Source of the DNA: Piscicola geometra
Lineage: Eukaryota > Annelida > Clitellata > Hirudinida > Piscicolidae
Direction of reading: 5' to 3'
DNA: 64,000 bases
Assembly (NCBI GenBank): GCA_943735955.1
Contig: OX030956.1
Location: 6,945,645 to 7,009,644, forward strand
Shown here: in pieces, positions 60,301 to 64,000 of the stretch
Numbering within the stretch: the stretch's first letter is position 1
How the letters are laid out: every line of letters starts with the position of its first letter
Made by a program: the position numbers and the translations under genes
Notes under the pieces: model-generated
Databases searched by the model: none
What the model was told of the DNA's origin: nothing
What the model saw: the letters and a program-made list of their open reading frames with translations, nothing else

Positions 60301-62137
60301 ATTCGTGAAACTGAAGAAAGCAATCGAAAAATTCAAAAGTTAAAATCGGCCAAGTATGAACAGCACAAATCAACTTAATTCATGAAATAAAAGTAAAAAA
60401 TAAAACCATAAAGTTGATAAGTTAAAAGTAACTTTTAAATAATGTCAAAATTGGCTCGTGCAATTATGCAGTTGATATTTTCAAATTATTAAAATAAATC
60501 TTCAAGACAGTGGGCTGTTCGGAGTTTCATTGGAGGCGTTATTGTTGAAGGATTCCAAGAAGATTCCCTCGCTGAGAGTGCCTCTGATCGTACTGCTGGT
60601 GAGTGAAGGTGCTTTTAATTAGTTCAAAACTGGCTGATGGTTGAAGGGTTGAGTAAATGAAAGAGAAGTAACTCAGTTAGCTCTTTTAAAGCAGTTTGAC
60701 ACAAAAAATAATCATTAAAAACAGGTATATTTCATTTTTATAATAAAAATAATAATGGTTTAATTTTATTTTCAATAAAATTATTATAATAAAACGAAAA
60801 CGTTTTTAAAATGAAAAAATTCAACCAAAAACATTTTTTCAGATGATTTCACGCCTTGAGTCCCACGTTGACGAAGAGGGAATATTGAGGATTCCTGGCA
60901 ACCAGGCTCGCATCAAGGTGTGGGGGATATTCTTCCTTTTGCTACTTGAATTGCTAGTTTATCTTAATTTTTGGAATTGCTTTTTAACTGTTTTTGGACT
61001 GCACTTGAGTATGAATATTTGCATTTTTATAATTAGCTCAAAACTGTTGAAAAATGATGGTTTGAATAATTAAATTTAGCTTATTCCTTTTTTATATATT
61101 TAAATTAATGATGCAAAAAAAATTTCTTAGAATATATCTATAAAATAAATTTGTCAAGTTTTTTTATTGACTTTATAAGAAATCAATTGTTAGAAAAACG
61201 ATTATGAAACATTTCAGTTTTTCCCCCCTATACAGGAGACAGTACACAGCCTCGAGACTTGTGAACATGTCCTTCCCATCCTGCAGGATCTACTGCCGCA
61301 CGACCTGGCTGGCATCTTGAAACATGTGAGTCTTGTGAAATGGTATATGGAAATTAAAAATGGAAGGTTTGGGGTTCTTTCGAATAGCCTTCAGTCCTCT
61401 AGCAAAATTTAACATTATTTATTTATTATGAGTGATATTTATTAAAGTTAAAAAAGAATTAGAATAAAAAAGCTATTTAGGTAGTTAAAAACTCATATTT
61501 ACTCTTTCTTAGTTCTTCAGAACGCTTCCTCAGCCACTGTTCACTCTCAAGTGGCTGGACGCCTTCTGCAAAGCTCTGTGTGCGGTTTTTCTTATACTTT
61601 TCAGGATTACATTATCTTATTACATTTTTATATATTTTAAAGATTATTCATAATTCTTTAATTTATTTCGTGATTTTTTATCTACATTTTTTGTTTAATT
61701 TTTCGTCTTTTCATAACACATTAAAAAAGTATAAATTTTTTACACTGAGTAGTTCAATAAACTGTATTTACAATTTTCACGCTTAATATTTATCTAGCAA
61801 TTGCCTTCAGAGGTCTAATGGTATCATTGGTTTTAGCGAAAATGAACAATATTGGTTACTAGATATTTTAAATACAAATGCTTCATAACCAACCTCAAAG
61901 ATTCTTTCACCATCATGACTTTCAACAACCATCACAATCTTCATGATGGCTCTCACTATTATCATCACTACCACCACTTCCACCATCATCATCACTACCA
62001 CCACTTCCACCATCCTCATCACTACCACCACTTCCACCCTCATCATCACTACCACCACTTCCACCACCATCATCAATACCACCACTTTCGCCTCCTTCAT
62101 CATCATCACCATTAATTACATCATTTTTTTCACCACC

Positions 62138-62169
<32 letters not shown>

Positions 62170-63687
62170 CACCATTATCACCAGCTTTGCCAGACGAGCC
62201 TAAAAAGCTGCATGCCTTCCAAACACTAATGTGTCTACTTCCTGATGTCCATACGGCTACTCTACAGGTGAGGATGAGGATGAAGATGATAAGATTGAAG
62301 ATTGGGATGGAGATGATGATGATGGGTTAACGATACAATTCCTGGAGTTTATCTCACTAGCGTGGGTTCTAAACCTATCGTCGTTCAAGTGCGTCAGAAA
62401 AGCCTTGCACTTTATGAGAAAAAACGAAGATTAAAAAAATGATGATAACGATACAAACCTCCTTTGACCTCCTCCACCACAAACCACCACCACCAGCTCC
62501 TCATAGGCGTTCTTATCAAAATGTCTTCGAGCAGCACAAACCGCATGAGTCTCGAGAGCATCTCCATGGTGATCAGTCCATCCCTGTTCGCCTTCCCCAC
62601 GCCCCAAGTCTCCCCCCAGTCCTCCTTCCTCTCAGAAGTGGAACAGATAGGTGCTTGCTAGTTTGAGAGTTTTTGAGCATTTCTCTATTTATTTTTCTTT
62701 TTTTATATTCTAGAATGATGAAGATGCGTGATTTTTTCTCTTTTAATTCGATTTATAATTGAGATTGATGGTTTGTTTTTTTTCTTATAAATTATAAGAA
62801 GAATAAAACAAACCATTGAAACATCAAATTAAGTTATTTTTAACAAATATAATATAATTGTTAAAAATTACTTAATTCGATTTTTCATAACTCCCATAAT
62901 TTTTCATTTTCAACCAGGTCAGTTCAATGCCGTAGTCTTGTACATACTGAAAAATGCTGACGTCATATGGAATGTAGGTCATGACCAAGAAGGGACTTCA
63001 AAAAAAAACAAATTTTTTTTAAAATGATTTTTTCCATGGTGAATCAACTTTATATAATTTAATTCTGAATCGTAAGATTCTAAAAGCAAACACAATGAAC
63101 AAGATAATGTTTTATAATTAAAGTTTCAATTGATTAATTTTAGGCTTGCTTACTCCAGGTGCCCCCTTTGTTTCTGAAACAAATAAGAGAGGTTGGAACC
63201 AAGACCACGGCTAGGGATAAAGTTTGTAAAATATATTCGAAAGTTTTAAAGATTAAAATAAAAAGGGATACTTATCCAAGTATATCTAATAAAGTATTTT
63301 AAAGAAAATTAATATTTATTAAGTATTCCTATTTTCACCGAATTATTCTGAAGTTTAAAAAATATAACTTTTCTTACAGAAACTCAAGAAAAAAAGTCTA
63401 GAGAACACTTTAGACAAGGTAGCCATCTAATCAAATAGATTTGTATAAATTGTTTTTAACCTATAAAAAAATGTAAAACGCATGTTACTTGAATATTCAT
63501 GAAAAATGTAAATCATAGGCACAAAAACTAAGCACACATCAATGCCACAGCAATTCAAGTCCCGCATTGAAACATCATCACAACCACCACAGATTTGTGT
63601 ACACTCCCTCCACCCTGACTTCCCACAAAAGTCTCTCAAAATCCACAGAAGCTGCATCGTAGCCGACATTCTCGAAGTGTATAACAG
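56336..63687 (+). CDS. ARHGAP18/28-like: RhoGAP protein of the ARHGAP18/28/40 family (3' end beyond the window)
   Basis: Coding exons: 56336-56384, 56976-57032, 57222-57382, 58469-58567, 58854-58949, 59384-59671, 59943-60030, 60507-60598, 60843-60917, 61236-61325, 61513-61579, 62194-62267, 62497-62650, 62918-62973, 63159-63221, 63380-63418 and 63593-63687. All phases close, giving about 547 codons; the gene continues with leftover phase 2. Residues 1-250 are polar and poorly conserved. [15 protein letters not shown] at about 280 starts the GAP domain. The arginine finger is in GILRIPG (about 326), and the conserved Lys and Arg are in [12 protein letters not shown]. The ARHGAP18/28-like sequence [15 protein letters not shown] follows. 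The PNL Asn is Ser (VISPSLF, about 441). After the domain come the family-specific [13 protein letters not shown] and [20 protein letters not shown] segments. The family activates GTP hydrolysis on Rho proteins to control actin. The first ATG may not be the true start. Confidence 0.92.
57536..57612 (+). repeat. SINE 3' end fragment
   Basis: TTCGGGTTAACGCCAC resembles the GTTCGGGTTATACGCC of the copy at 24395-24545. The end, AGTTTAAAAACGAC, resembles the tail junction of the copy at 18611-18690. Confidence 0.4.
57723..58463 (+). repeat. (CATC)n tetranucleotide array, about 740 bp
   Basis: Nearly pure ATCC/CATC repeat with a central variant block (58018-58135) in which GCATCCAT units dominate. 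It lies in a RhoGAP intron and stops 5 bp before a splice acceptor. Long SIHP and MDGW frames are repeat artefacts. Confidence 0.98.
58469..59671 (+). CDS. ARHGAP18/28-like: RhoGAP gene exons 4-6
   Basis: Exons 58469-58567 (alternative donor 12 bp on at 58579), 58854-58949 and 59384-59671. They encode [17 protein letters not shown], then [18 protein letters not shown], then a 96-residue stretch ending [18 protein letters not shown], which corresponds to the segment leading into the GAP domain in ARHGAP18/28. All junctions are phase 0. Confidence 0.85.
59943..62973 (+). CDS. ARHGAP18/28-like: RhoGAP domain exons 7-14
   Basis: Eight small exons (56-154 bp). The junction of exons 7 and 8 uses the acceptor ATCTTCAAG at 60506, which gives Asp-Ser-Gly-Leu-Phe-Gly; the AG three bases later would break the phase. 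The arginine finger codon is AGG at 60888-60890. The Ser replacing the usual Asn is TCC at 62581-62583. The domain ends in [19 protein letters not shown]. Confidence 0.93.
60083..60205 (+). repeat. 22-bp minisatellite in RhoGAP intron 7
   Basis: About five to six copies of TGTTGTTGTTGGATGTTTTAGG, some with TTTTTGG in place of TTTTAGG. It begins some 50 bp after the donor. Confidence 0.92.
61960..62180 (+). repeat. 27-bp minisatellite and (ATC)n before RhoGAP exon 12
   Basis: About five units of ATCATCACTACCACCACTTC plus CACC-type spacer with period 27 (61965-62095), then ATCATC runs up to the acceptor TTTGCCAG at 62193. Confidence 0.92.
63159..63687 (+). CDS. ARHGAP18/28-like: RhoGAP gene exons 15-17 (post-domain, family-specific)
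   Basis: Exons 63159-63221, 63380-63418 and 63593-63687. They encode [20 protein letters not shown], then K-L-K-K-K-S-L-E-N, then [20 protein letters not shown] ending VADILEVYN. Exon 15 could start 15 bp earlier in frame at 63144. The last donor, AACAG|GTAGCT, leaves phase 2, so the gene continues past the window. Confidence 0.85.
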
Positions 63688-63744
63688 GTAGCTCTAACGA
63701 TTGCAGTGGTTTTAGCAGTGGTTGTACTTTATATTTGTTCATAG

Positions 63745-63815
63745 TAGCGAATGGTCTAGTGGTGAAGCGTCGCTTACTAAAAAGTTTTGCGGGTTCAATT
63801 CCTTCTAATACCTAG
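63745..63815 (+). repeat. tRNA-like sequence (SINE head or tRNA pseudogene)
   Basis: A box TGGTCTAGTGG (63753-63763) and B box GGGTTCAATTCC (63792-63803) are correctly spaced for pol III. No matching acceptor stem is seen, so it is not a working tRNA. It lies in the intron after the last visible RhoGAP exon. Confidence 0.6.
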
Positions 63816-64000
63816 TAGCTCTTAAAGAAAATATGAGAACTAGCAATAACAACTTGAGCCTTATAAAAAAAAGACAAAATAATTTTTTACTTTTTTTTCT
63901 CTAAGAAAACTTTTTATTGAGCATTTAAAAGAAAACTGATAGCCAGAAAGACTTGTCAATGCTTGAACTTTTACCATCTCTCATCAGTTATGGAAACCTT

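Noticed and set aside
63745..63815. A functional tRNA gene
   Set aside because: The A and B boxes are good, but the 5' and 3' ends do not pair as an acceptor stem.

Overview
This is a window of an AT-rich, intron-bearing animal genome, not a prokaryotic or viral one. Genes are sparse and split into small exons with GT/AG borders. Microsatellites are abundant and spill into exons as Asn, Thr, Gln, Gly and Asp runs. The recognisable proteins (a ZEB/zfh-1/zag-1-type zinc-finger homeodomain factor, an ARHGAP18/28/40-type RhoGAP, a leucine-rich-repeat receptor) are bilaterian. The Asn-rich style suggests a lophotrochozoan, perhaps an annelid such as a leech, but that is only a guess.

Layout. 1-2358: no gene seen. 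2359-6310: nested DNA transposons, namely an outer hAT-like element with an inner hAT element (2797-6113) flanked by a perfect 8-bp target-site duplication. The inner element carries a broken transposase and a retrotransposon tail. 6311-15251: mostly empty, with a (CTA)n array at 10.4-10.8 kb and the remnant of a different hAT transposase at 11.2-11.85 kb. 15252-20959 (+): a four-exon gene I assembled from splice sites and phases, encoding a small multi-pass membrane protein. 21231-21592: a hAT MITE with target-site duplication. 24.4-25.0 kb: SINE piece and a 132-bp tandem duplication. 27960-31400 (-): a single-exon gene for a type I LRR transmembrane protein of 1146 residues. 31.4-44.4 kb: no confident gene; it holds CRE/E-box and CCAAT/GC-box patches, (CA)n, (TG)n and (CTA)n arrays and a second copy of the MITE (40068-40414).

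44449 to about 53400 (+): the zinc-finger homeobox gene in six coding exons, with all splice phases closing (1315 codons to the last donor). It has three N-terminal C2H2/C2HC fingers and a homeodomain split just before Val-Trp-Phe-Gln-Asn. No C-terminal finger cluster was found before the next gene. 56336 to beyond the window (+): the RhoGAP gene, 17 coding exons in phase. The arginine finger is present but the usual Asn of the PNL motif is Ser.

The genes are independent animal loci with no operon-like link. The most unusual features are the nested hAT structure with repeated terminal modules, introns that are almost pure microsatellite up to the splice sites, the apparent lack of C-terminal fingers in the ZEB-like gene, and the RhoGAP Asn-to-Ser change.
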